From assembly GCA_964343365.1 (NCBI GenBank), contig CAYFJI010000080.1, forward strand, positions 1 through 8,358: a DNA stretch of 8,358 nt. The letters are read 5' to 3'. Origin of the DNA: CAJXWH01 sp964343365. Its GTDB lineage: Bacteria > Pseudomonadota > Gammaproteobacteria > Arenicellales > UBA868. This document shows positions 1 to 6,538 of the stretch, one piece after another. The position numbers were made by a program, and so were the translations under genes. The notes beneath the pieces are model-generated. The model saw only the letters and a list, made by a program, of their open reading frames with translations. It was not told where the DNA came from and ran no database searches. Positions within the stretch are counted from its first letter, which is position 1; every line of letters begins with the position of its first letter.

Positions 1-54
1 GTTGATGCTAGCGCCCACTCCAAGATGTTAAATGACTTAGCCAAAGGACTATAG
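1..54 (+). CDS. atpF: ATP synthase Fo subunit b, C-terminal end (partial)
   Basis: The window opens inside a reading frame that ends in TAG at 52-54. The 17 visible residues (VDASAHSKMLNDLAKGL) resemble the C-terminal tail of E. coli AtpF, which also has a V-D-A start and ends in a short Leu-rich helix. In the family, the b subunit is a dimeric peripheral stalk anchored in the membrane, and its extreme C-terminus contacts the delta subunit encoded by the next gene. The call rests on this short match plus position immediately before atpH. The membrane segment and most of the coiled coil lie outside the window. Confidence 0.85.
   Translation, partial: VDASAHSKMLNDLAKGL
43..48 (+). promoter_or_regulatory. 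Ribosome binding site of atpH
   Basis: AAAGGA lies inside the last codons of atpF, 8 bases before the TTG at 57. It supports that TTG as the atpH start, since no ATG or GTG is suitably placed in the frame nearby. The overlap with atpF suggests that translation of the two genes is coupled. Confidence 0.7.
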
Positions 55-56
55 GT

Positions 57-602
57 TTGGCAGAGAACTCTATCATCGCACGACCGTACGCACAGGCAAT
101 ATTTGAGCTGGCCAATGCAGCTGGCCTGCTCAACCAATGGTCAGACTCGCTTCTTTTGATGGCAGCGGTTTCAGCTAATCCTGATATGAAGGCGTTATGT
201 ATTAACCCAAGGATCTCGAAAAAGGATCTTGGTAAGATTCTACTCGAGGTGTGCGGTAATAGGGTTGATTCTGAGGCAGCAAACCTCGTTCGATTGCTGG
301 CCCAAAATCGACGCCTACTGGTTTTGCCTGAAATAGCATACCAATATGAAAAGCTAAAAGCAGAGGCTGAACAAACGGTGCGAGCAGAATTAGAGTCAGC
401 TTTGCCTGTTTCCGATCAAGAGCAGGAGCGCATATCTGCAGCCTTGAAGCAACGCCTCGGCCGGAATGTAGAGCTAGTGTGTAGAATCAATAAAAAGCTT
501 GTAGGAGGGGCGGTAATCCGCGCCGGCGATCTCGTCATTGACGGCTCTGTTCAAGCCCGACTAAATAAGCTGGCTGCGACAATAGGGGCAAGCCCCCCTT
601 AA
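57..602 (+). CDS. atpH: ATP synthase F1 subunit delta
   Basis: This is the delta (OSCP-type) subunit, 181 residues. It caps the F1 head and joins it to the b-subunit stator so that the alpha3beta3 ring does not turn with the rotor. The N-terminus carries the family pattern ARPYAQAIFELA at residues 8-19, matching ARPYAKAAFDFA in E. coli. A helical N-terminal domain covers about residues 1-105 and a smaller C-terminal domain the rest, with the typical GGAVIRAGDLVIDGSV stretch near residues 149-164. The chosen start is TTG at 57, two bases after the atpF stop and 8 bases after AAAGGA. The next in-frame ATG would remove about 35 residues, including the conserved N-terminal motif. Length fits the family (E. 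coli 177). The stop is TAA at 600-602. The gene sits in the atp operon and is probably cotranscribed with its neighbours. Confidence 0.96.
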   Translation: MAENSIIARPYAQAIFELANAAGLLNQWSDSLLLMAAVSANPDMKALCINPRISKKDLGKILLEVCGNRVDSEAANLVRLLAQNRRLLVLPEIAYQYEKLKAEAEQTVRAELESALPVSDQEQERISAALKQRLGRNVELVCRINKKLVGGAVIRAGDLVIDGSVQARLNKLAATIGASPP

Positions 603-618
603 AAACCCCCCAATTAAA

Positions 619-622
619 AGGA
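619..622 (+). promoter_or_regulatory. Ribosome binding site of atpA
   Basis: AGGA, within an A-rich stretch, stands 7 bases before ATG 630. A second in-frame ATG at 636 corresponds to the E. coli start but would be 13 bases away. Spacing therefore favours 630, which adds two residues (Met-Ala). Confidence 0.7.
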
Positions 623-629
623 ATTAGAT

Positions 630-2177
630 ATGGCTATGCAGTTAAATCCATCTGAGATTAGCGAACTTATCAAAGAGAGAATCAAAGATTTTGATGCAAG
701 CACAGAAGCTCGCACCGAAGGAACAGTAGTTAGCCTGACGGATGGGATTTCGAGAGTCCACGGCCTCGCAGACGCTATGCAAGGTGAGATGTTAGAGTTT
801 CCGGGAGACACCTTTGGGCTCGCATTAAATTTAGAACAAGATTCTGTAGGCGCAGTTGTGCTGGGAGACTATGAGCATATAGTCGAGGGGGACACGGTTA
901 AATGCACTGGAAGAATTTTAGAGGTCCCAGTAGGCGACGGCCTTCTAGGTCGTGTGGTGGATGCACTAGGAAACCCTATAGATGGCAAGGGCGCAGTAGA
1001 AACGGACGGAACTTCTCCTATTGAAAAAGTGGCTCCAGGGGTGATCAGCCGCCAATCAGTATCGGAACCAATCCAAACCGGCCTTAAGTCAATCGATTCA
1101 ATGGTTCCGATTGGTCGAGGCCAGCGTGAATTGATAATTGGGGATAGGCAAACGGGGAAGACCGCGGTTGCAGTCGATACCATAATAAACCAGAAAGGCA
1201 CAGGAATAAAATGTATTTATGTTGCTATTGGCCAAAAAGCATCATCGGTTGCGACTGTTGTCGCCAAGCTAGAGGAGCATGGCGCAATGGAACACACCAT
1301 TGTTGTTGCGGCCTCTGCATCAGAGTCGGCCGCAATGCAATACATAGCCCCGTACTCAGGCTGTAGCATGGGGGAATATTTTCGTGACAAAGGTGAAGAT
1401 GCGTTAATAATTTACGATGATTTGACCAAACAGGCATGGGCCTATCGTCAGGTTAGCCTATTATTGCGGAGACCGCCAGGTCGAGAGGCCTACCCCGGCG
1501 ACGTTTTCTATCTCCATTCGCGGCTTTTGGAGCGAGCCGCCAGAATTAATGCGGATGAGGTTGAAAAACTCACGGCTGGAAAAGTAACTGGCAAAACGGG
1601 CTCGTTAACTGCACTACCTATTATTGAAACGCAGGCTGGTGATGTTTCGGCCTTTGTCCCCACCAATGTAATTTCCATTACAGATGGGCAAATTTTTCTA
1701 GAAACAGATCTTTTTAACGCTGGAATAAGACCAGCTATTAATGCAGGGTTATCTGTGTCTCGGGTGGGCGGCGCTGCTCAGACAAGCCTAATAAAAAAAT
1801 TGGGTGGCGGTGTTCGCTTAGCACTGGCTCAGTTCCGAGAACTCGCCGCTTTTTCGCAATTTGCATCTGATCTCGATGAAGCCACAAGAAAACAATTGGA
1901 GCGAGGCGAACGCAGCACAGAAGTGATGAAGCAAAAACAATATGCACCAATGTCGGTAGCCGCGATGGCAGTTACCTTGTTTGCGACCAACGAAGGGTAC
2001 CTTGATGACGTGGAAGCTAACAAAGTAGTGGAGTTTGAAGAGGCGCTGCAAGGCTATGTTAAGACCCAACATAACCAGCTTCTTGATGAGCTAAATGAAA
2101 AAAAGTCTTATGATGAAGATGTTGCGGATAAGTTGCATGAGGCGCTTAAAGATTTCAAAGAGAACGGGGCTTGGTAA
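630..2177 (+). CDS. atpA: ATP synthase F1 subunit alpha
   Basis: This is the alpha subunit, 515 residues, one of three non-catalytic nucleotide-binding subunits in the F1 hexamer. An N-terminal beta-barrel comes first (about residues 1-95). The RecA-like nucleotide-binding domain follows, with Walker A GDRQTGKT at 171-178 and the Walker B region ALIIYDDLTKQ near 265. The helical C-terminal domain runs to the end. SVSRVGGAAQ (about 374-383) contains the arginine that reaches into the neighbouring catalytic site of beta. The long run after KTGSLTALPIIETQ is almost identical to E. coli. The protein has KQAWAYRQ where E. coli has KQAVAYRQ, which I regard as lineage variation. It is 2 residues longer than E. 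coli AtpA, because of the upstream start at 630. It is separated from atpH by 27 bases and from atpG by 35. It is intact, and the call is certain. Confidence 0.99.
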   Translation: MAMQLNPSEISELIKERIKDFDASTEARTEGTVVSLTDGISRVHGLADAMQGEMLEFPGDTFGLALNLEQDSVGAVVLGDYEHIVEGDTVKCTGRILEVPVGDGLLGRVVDALGNPIDGKGAVETDGTSPIEKVAPGVISRQSVSEPIQTGLKSIDSMVPIGRGQRELIIGDRQTGKTAVAVDTIINQKGTGIKCIYVAIGQKASSVATVVAKLEEHGAMEHTIVVAASASESAAMQYIAPYSGCSMGEYFRDKGEDALIIYDDLTKQAWAYRQVSLLLRRPPGREAYPGDVFYLHSRLLERAARINADEVEKLTAGKVTGKTGSLTALPIIETQAGDVSAFVPTNVISITDGQIFLETDLFNAGIRPAINAGLSVSRVGGAAQTSLIKKLGGGVRLALAQFRELAAFSQFASDLDEATRKQLERGERSTEVMKQKQYAPMSVAAMAVTLFATNEGYLDDVEANKVVEFEEALQGYVKTQHNQLLDELNEKKSYDEDVADKLHEALKDFKENGAW

Positions 2178-2212
2178 GTTTGCCGGCCAACCTTTAGAGA
2201 CAAGGAACCCTT

Positions 2213-3076
2213 ATGGCTGTCGGAAAGGAAATTCGAACCAAGATCAAGAGCATTCAAAACACTCAGAAGATCACGAAAGCAATGGAAATGGTTGCAGCTA
2301 GCAAGATGCGCAGGGCGCAGGAAAGAATGCGCCAGGCTCGACCTTACGCTGAAAAGATGCGAAGCGTAGTTGCTCACCTTTCCCAAGCTAGTTTGGAATA
2401 TAAGCATAGTTTTACCAAATCGCGAGACGTGAAGCGCGTTGGCTTCATTATTATTTCGACCGACCGGGGGCTATGTGGCGGATTAAATATTAATCTTTTT
2501 CGGGAAGCGGTTAATGCCCTTTCCGAATGGCAATCACAAAACATCGAGATTGATGTAGCGGCAATTGGGAACAAAGGCCTTGGCTTTTTCAAAAGGATTG
2601 GCGCGAATATCGTTTCAGAGGCGACTAAGCTCGGTGACGCCCCTCAACTTACAGACTTGATAGGGGCCATGAAAGTTATGCTGGATGCTTATTCGGAGGG
2701 TCGTATCGACAAACTATATGTGGTTAATAACCGATTTGTGTCAGCTATGTCACAAGTACCGAGCGTTGAGCAGCTTTTGCCAATACACGCGGACCAGCCA
2801 GATGATAAGCTTCCTCAGCATTGGGATTATTTGTATGAACCCGAGGCTCATGAAGTGGTTGATGCTCTGATGACGCGATATATTGAGTCTCTGATTTATC
2901 AAAGCGTCACCGAAAATATCGCGTGTGAGATGGCGGCTCGTATGGTGGCGATGAAATCTGCATCGGACAATGCTGGTACGTTAATCGATGAGTTGCAACT
3001 CGTTTACAACAAAGCTAGGCAGGCTGCGATCACTCAAGAAATTGCAGAAATAGTGGGGGGCGCTGCGGCTGTGTAG
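2213..3076 (+). CDS. atpG: ATP synthase F1 subunit gamma
   Basis: This is the gamma subunit, 287 residues, the same length as in E. coli. It forms the central shaft that turns inside the alpha3beta3 ring and couples proton flow to catalysis. Its two ends form the antiparallel coiled coil: residues 1-55 carry GKEIRTKIKSIQNTQKITKA, and the last 50 residues carry ELQLVYNKARQAAITQEI. Between them lies a Rossmann-like domain with the conserved STDRGLCGGLN at 82-92, including Cys88. The start is ATG 2213, five bases after AAGGAA (2202-2207). The gap to atpA is 35 bases and to atpD 42 bases. There is no sign of truncation. It lacks the regulatory cysteine insert known from chloroplast gamma subunits. 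Confidence 0.98.
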   Translation: MAVGKEIRTKIKSIQNTQKITKAMEMVAASKMRRAQERMRQARPYAEKMRSVVAHLSQASLEYKHSFTKSRDVKRVGFIIISTDRGLCGGLNINLFREAVNALSEWQSQNIEIDVAAIGNKGLGFFKRIGANIVSEATKLGDAPQLTDLIGAMKVMLDAYSEGRIDKLYVVNNRFVSAMSQVPSVEQLLPIHADQPDDKLPQHWDYLYEPEAHEVVDALMTRYIESLIYQSVTENIACEMAARMVAMKSASDNAGTLIDELQLVYNKARQAAITQEIAEIVGGAAAV

Positions 3077-3118
3077 CCTGCCCCAAAACAAAGTCGCGTA
3101 ATAAGAGGAAATTAATTC

Positions 3119-4498
3119 ATGAGTACTGGAAATATTGTCGAGATTATTGGAGCAGTGGTGGATGTTGAATTTCCACGGGAATCGGTGCCCAAAGTCTATG
3201 AGGCCTTGACTGTCAATGAAACCGGCCTGACATTGGAGGTTCAACAGCAACTAGGTGATGGGGTTGTTAGGACAATTGCCATGGGTTCAAGCGATGGACT
3301 CAAGCGGGGAATAGAAGTTAACAATACTGGCGCACCGATAACTGTACCAGTTGGAGAGGCTGGCCTTGGTCGAATTCTGGATGTTTTGGGTAACCCAGTC
3401 GATGACGCAGGCCCAGTAAACTCAGAGCACCATTTGCCAATCCACCGAAGCGCCCCGAGTTACGCTGACCAGACACCGACGGTAGAAATCCTTGAGACAG
3501 GAATTAAAGTAGTGGATTTAATTATGCCTATTGCCAAAGGGGGAAAAATTGGTCTTTTTGGCGGCGCCGGTGTTGGCAAAACGGTGACTATTATGGAATT
3601 GATAAATAATATCGCCAAAGAGCATTCTGGCCTCTCAGTGTTTGCTGGAGTTGGAGAACGCACCCGTGAGGGCAATGATTTTTACCATGAAATGAAGGAG
3701 GCGGGCGTACTCGATAAAGTAGCCATGGTTTTTGGGCAGATGAATGAGCCGCCAGGGAACCGGCTGAGAGTTGCGTTGACAGGGCTGACTATGGCTGAGC
3801 ACTTTCGCGAAGAAGGCCGAGATGTTTTGTTGTTTGTTGACAATATTTATCGCTATACATTAGCGGGCACGGAAGTTTCAGCATTGTTGGGCAGAATGCC
3901 GTCTGCTGTAGGGTACCAGCCAACATTAGCGGCAGAGATGGGAATCCTGCAGGAGCGTATAACATCTACCAGGAACGGCTCAATTACATCGTTTCAGGCT
4001 GTTTATGTTCCCGCAGATGATCTAACTGATCCGTCTCCAGCCACAACATTTGCTCATCTTGATGCAACACTAGTTTTGTCCCGGCAAGTGGCTGAATTAG
4101 GAATTTATCCGGCTGTAGACCCACTAGACTCGACCAGCCGCCAGCTTGACCCCCTGGTTGTCGGGCAAGAGCATTATGACACTGCTCGAGCGGTTCAGGG
4201 CACATTGCAGCGATTTAAAGAGCTACGCGACATCATCGCCATTCTTGGTATGGATGAGCTTTCTGAGGAAGATAAACAGGTTGTAAGTCGTGCGAGAAAA
4301 ATTCAGAGATTTTTGTCACAACCATTCTTTGTTGCTGAAACATTTACTGGGTCACCAGGGAAGTTTGTGTCACTCAAAGACACCATAAGAGCATTTCAAG
4401 GCATTATTAATGGTGAGTATGATGCGTTGCCTGAGCAAGCGTTTTATATGGTTGGCGGAATAGAGGAAGCCGTTGAGAAAGCAAAAACCGTCTCTTAG
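3119..4498 (+). CDS. atpD: ATP synthase F1 subunit beta (catalytic)
   Basis: This is the catalytic beta subunit, 459 residues (E. coli 460). It binds ADP and phosphate and makes ATP at its interface with alpha. It has an N-terminal beta-barrel and then a RecA fold with Walker A GGAGVGKT at 148-155 (the catalytic Lys is 154). GERTREGND follows, supplying the catalytic glutamate at about 180. LLFVDNIYRYT holds the Walker B aspartate and the phosphate-binding arginine. The C-terminal domain bears DELSEED at 379-385, the lever that contacts gamma and epsilon. The start is ATG 3119, 8 bases after AAGAGGAA (3103-3110). It is nearly colinear with the E. coli protein, and all catalytic residues I could check are present. 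It ends 12 bases before atpC. Confidence 0.99.
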   Translation: MSTGNIVEIIGAVVDVEFPRESVPKVYEALTVNETGLTLEVQQQLGDGVVRTIAMGSSDGLKRGIEVNNTGAPITVPVGEAGLGRILDVLGNPVDDAGPVNSEHHLPIHRSAPSYADQTPTVEILETGIKVVDLIMPIAKGGKIGLFGGAGVGKTVTIMELINNIAKEHSGLSVFAGVGERTREGNDFYHEMKEAGVLDKVAMVFGQMNEPPGNRLRVALTGLTMAEHFREEGRDVLLFVDNIYRYTLAGTEVSALLGRMPSAVGYQPTLAAEMGILQERITSTRNGSITSFQAVYVPADDLTDPSPATTFAHLDATLVLSRQVAELGIYPAVDPLDSTSRQLDPLVVGQEHYDTARAVQGTLQRFKELRDIIAILGMDELSEEDKQVVSRARKIQRFLSQPFFVAETFTGSPGKFVSLKDTIRAFQGIINGEYDALPEQAFYMVGGIEEAVEKAKTVS

Positions 4499-4510
4499 AG
4501 CTAAAAGCTA

Positions 4511-4933
4511 ATGAGCAAGACAATTCAGATTGATATTGTTAGTGCCGAGGAGGAAATCTGGTCGGGCCAGGGAACCATGGTTTTTGCGCCGGCGGAGATG
4601 GGGGAAATAGGTATAGCCCCAGAGCATGCGCCGTTGCTTACTCGGCTCAAGCCGGGAGAGGTTAGGGTTCAGCAGGAGTCTGGTGATGAACAGTTTTTTT
4701 ATGTTTCCGGTGGCATGCTTGAGGTGCAAGGCCACGTAGTGACGGTGTTGTCAGATACAGCACTCCGTGCTGCAGATTTGGACGAAGCTTCTGCTTTGGA
4801 AGCGCAGCGCCGTGCTGAGCAAGCTTTGTCCGACCAGTCAAACGAACTCGAATTAGCCAAGGCCAAGGCTGAACTAATCCAAGCCGCTGCTCAGATAAGA
4901 GCAATTCAGAAGTTGCGGTCGAAAAGGGGCTGA
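4511..4933 (+). CDS. atpC: ATP synthase F1 subunit epsilon
   Basis: This is the epsilon subunit, 140 residues (E. coli 139). It sits at the foot of the central stalk, binds gamma and the c-ring, and in bacteria can inhibit ATP hydrolysis by extending its C-terminal helices. The N-terminal beta-sandwich spans about residues 1-86 and includes GEIGIAPEHAPLLTRLKPG and FYVSGGMLEVQ. The C-terminal helical hairpin spans about 88-140 and is rich in Ala, Glu and Lys. The start ATG 4511 follows the atpD stop by 12 bases. Its ribosome binding site is weak (only GAG at 4498-4500 overlapping the atpD stop), which fits translation coupled to atpD. The stop is TGA at 4931-4933. It is the last gene of the atp operon. 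I see no T-rich hairpin terminator after it, so readthrough into glmU is likely. Confidence 0.97.
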   Translation: MSKTIQIDIVSAEEEIWSGQGTMVFAPAEMGEIGIAPEHAPLLTRLKPGEVRVQQESGDEQFFYVSGGMLEVQGHVVTVLSDTALRAADLDEASALEAQRRAEQALSDQSNELELAKAKAELIQAAAQIRAIQKLRSKRG

Positions 4934-4986
4934 TAGGGCTCGCCAGTACCGAACTTTAGGCCGTAAGACAACATAAAAAACGTTAA

Positions 4987-5025
4987 ATCAGCCTCAATCT
5001 CGCACCAAGTTGGTTTGGAGCTGAT
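4987..5025 (+). repeat. Imperfect inverted repeat before glmU
   Basis: ATCAGCCTCAA (4987-4997) can pair with TTGGAGCTGAT (5015-5025). Six outer pairs (ATCAGC with GCTGAT) are perfect. One C-A mismatch and a T-G wobble follow, then three more pairs. A second, perfect palindrome, ACCAA-G-TTGGT (5004-5014), sits inside the loop. No T-run follows on the + strand, so this does not look like a terminator of the atp operon. The right arm ends on the first base of the candidate -10 hexamer at 5025-5030, so an operator is possible. This is inference. Confidence 0.4.
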
Positions 5026-5030
5026 AAAAT
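5022..5030 (+). promoter_or_regulatory. Candidate extended -10 promoter for glmU-glmS
   Basis: TGATAAAAT matches the extended -10 form TGN followed by TATAAT with one mismatch. I see no convincing TTGACA-like -35 at the usual distance; an extended -10 can work without one. Transcription would begin near 5037, giving a leader of about 72 bases to the glmU start at 5109. E. coli also has separate glmUS promoters between atpC and glmU, under NagC control. Any regulator here is unknown. Confidence 0.4.
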
Positions 5031-5108
5031 GACTGAAGCCGTTGGATGGAGGCTCCTTTAAATTTCGGGATCAAGCGCAAAATCTCTAGTTGGCGTACTA
5101 TTCTGCAA

Positions 5109-6482
5109 ATGGAAAATAAAACGGAAGTGATTGTTCTTGCTGCCGGAAAAGGCAAAAGGATGCATTCGGCCACACCTAAGGTGTTACAAGAGGTAGGTGG
5201 TCGACCCCTACTTCAACATGTGCTCGACACCGTTCGATCGATTAATCCGATGAAAATTCATGTAGTTTACGGTTTCGGTGGACAACAGGTGCGAGAGGCA
5301 ATATCTGATCAGGAGCTTAATTGGGTTAAGCAAGAGTCCCAGCTAGGGACAGGTGATGCGGCGGCACGGGCTATCCCGTTTGTTGAACAAACATCTAACG
5401 TGATTGTGGTATACGGAGATGTTCCGCTCATCCGCTCGGAAACTTTATTCCGGCTGGTTGGAATGACACGATCTGAACGTTTAGTGCTATTAACCGCTAT
5501 GGCCACAGATGCTTCAGGGTATGGTCGGATTATAAGAGATGAGAACGGAAGGTTAGAGCGAATTATAGAAGACCTCGACGCTAGTGAAGAAGAAAAAATG
5601 ATTCGTGAGATCAATGTTGGTTTAATTGCGGCGCCCGCAAGGTTGTTAAATCATTGGCTTGATCGCTTGGAAATTTCGAACGTTCAAGGTGAGCGTTACT
5701 TAACGGATGTGGTCGAGTTTGCGACCGCTTCTTCACCGCCAGCGGTTACATGCCCAATTACCGACCTTGATGAGGCAGCTGGTATTAACAGCCGAAGCGA
5801 GCTGGCAAAGGCAGAACGAATTTTTCAAAGGCGACAGGCCATTGATTTGATGGCTAATGGACTAACGCTGTATGACCCTGCCCGATTTGATTTGCGGGGG
5901 ACACTGTCCGTGGGAGAAGGTAGCGTTATTGATATCAATGTCGTTATAGAAGGCGAAGTACGCTTGGGTGATCGAGTCACAGTGGGCCCTAACTGCATTA
6001 TTCGTGATAGTGTTATCGGTGACGATGTTGTTATAGAAGCGAACTGTGTGATTGACGGCGCTAAAATTGAAGAGGGTTGCAATATTGGGCCATTTGCCCG
6101 AGTGCGCCCGGATACTGAATTGGCTCCACGATCAAAGCTCGGTAATTTTGTAGAAATAAAAAAAACTCGATTAGGGTCCGGGACGAAAGTAAATCACCTC
6201 GCATATTTGGGTGACACTACTGTTGGTAAAGAGGTGAATGTAGGGGCGGGCGTTATCACATGTAACTACGATGGTGTTAACAAACATCGTACTATAATAG
6301 AGGATGGGGCCTTTATTGGGTCTGATAGCCAGTTAGTTGCACCTGTTACCGTCGGTAAGGACGCCACAATTGGTGCTGGTTCTACGATTCGCAATGATGC
6401 CCCCCCCGGTAAATTAACGATAACTCGAGCTAAAGCGAAAACATTACAAAACTGGCGAAGACCAAAAAAAAAGGGCGAGTAG
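5109..6482 (+). CDS. glmU: Bifunctional UDP-N-acetylglucosamine pyrophosphorylase / glucosamine-1-phosphate N-acetyltransferase
   Basis: This cytoplasmic two-domain enzyme makes UDP-GlcNAc. The C-terminal half acetylates glucosamine-1-phosphate with acetyl-CoA. The N-terminal half transfers UMP from UTP and releases pyrophosphate. With the start at 5109 it has 457 residues (E. coli 456). The uridylyltransferase domain (1-227) has LAAGKGKRM at 10-18, Lys24, QLGTG near 78-82, YGDVPL with Asp104, GYGR near 137-140, Glu154, Asn169 and Asn227. The left-handed beta-helix of hexapeptide repeats (about 250-435) carries Lys351, His363 (the catalytic base in E. coli), Tyr366 and Asn386. The frame is open upstream to ATG 5046, but that would add 21 residues before a motif that normally lies near the N-terminus, and neither start has a clear ribosome binding site. 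The C-terminus ends WRRPKKKGE, encoded by a run of nine A. All catalytic residues I could check are present. Confidence 0.97.
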   Translation: MENKTEVIVLAAGKGKRMHSATPKVLQEVGGRPLLQHVLDTVRSINPMKIHVVYGFGGQQVREAISDQELNWVKQESQLGTGDAAARAIPFVEQTSNVIVVYGDVPLIRSETLFRLVGMTRSERLVLLTAMATDASGYGRIIRDENGRLERIIEDLDASEEEKMIREINVGLIAAPARLLNHWLDRLEISNVQGERYLTDVVEFATASSPPAVTCPITDLDEAAGINSRSELAKAERIFQRRQAIDLMANGLTLYDPARFDLRGTLSVGEGSVIDINVVIEGEVRLGDRVTVGPNCIIRDSVIGDDVVIEANCVIDGAKIEEGCNIGPFARVRPDTELAPRSKLGNFVEIKKTRLGSGTKVNHLAYLGDTTVGKEVNVGAGVITCNYDGVNKHRTIIEDGAFIGSDSQLVAPVTVGKDATIGAGSTIRNDAPPGKLTITRAKAKTLQNWRRPKKKGE

Positions 6483-6489
6483 AGCTTGT

Positions 6490-6526
6490 CCTGTTTGACT
6501 TATAGATACGATGCTTAATCAACAGG
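6490..6526 (+). promoter_or_regulatory. Possible hairpin covering the glmS ribosome binding site
   Basis: CCTGTT (6490-6495) is the exact reverse complement of AACAGG (6521-6526). After a one-base bulge (T6496), GA (6497-6498) can pair with TC (6519-6520), leaving a 20-base loop. The right arm includes the AGG that begins the glmS ribosome binding site, so the folded form would mask it. E. coli glmS is known to have an inhibitory leader hairpin opened by the small RNA GlmZ with Hfq. Whether this is equivalent is inference. The stem is short and the loop large, so stability is doubtful. Confidence 0.35.
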
Positions 6527-6529
6527 TGG
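6524..6529 (+). promoter_or_regulatory. Ribosome binding site of glmS
   Basis: AGGTGG lies 9 bases before ATG 6539. The start is fixed independently, because the second codon must encode the catalytic cysteine. The first three bases fall within the possible hairpin described at 6490-6526. Confidence 0.7.
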
Positions 6530-6538
6530 CGTAAAATA

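Noticed and set aside
1791..1800. A7 run in atpA as a frameshift site
   Set aside because: It encodes the conserved Lys-Lys in an intact frame. No biology suggests shifting.
2098..2105. A second A-AAA-AAG heptamer, in phase, near the end of atpA
   Set aside because: A -1 shift here reaches a stop after two codons and would only truncate AtpA. No downstream structure was seen. It shows that such heptamers arise readily from Lys codons in this genome.
2095..2301. Open frame of 68 codons across the atpA-atpG junction on the + strand
   Set aside because: It overlaps two certain genes in another frame, has low-complexity composition and matches no family I know.
4934..5000. Rho-independent terminator after atpC
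   Set aside because: The only notable inverted repeat starts at 4987 and lacks a following T-run on the + strand. The T-run on the opposite strand faces no gene.
5029..5061. Ten-codon open frame (MTEAVGWRLL) upstream of glmU
   Set aside because: Its ATG overlaps the candidate -10 box and would lie before the transcription start. It has no ribosome binding site.
6495..6519. TTGACT and TTAAT-like boxes before glmS as a separate promoter
   Set aside because: The spacing between the boxes is about 13 bases, well short of 16-18, and the -10 match is poor.
6511..6534. Seven-codon open frame (MLNQQVA) ending four bases before the glmS start
   Set aside because: It has no ribosome binding site, and a frame this short is expected by chance. 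It could be a leader peptide coupled to glmS, but nothing in the sequence supports that.
6483..6538. glmS ribozyme/riboswitch
   Set aside because: The gap is 56 bases, too short for the self-cleaving glmS ribozyme known mainly from Gram-positive bacteria.
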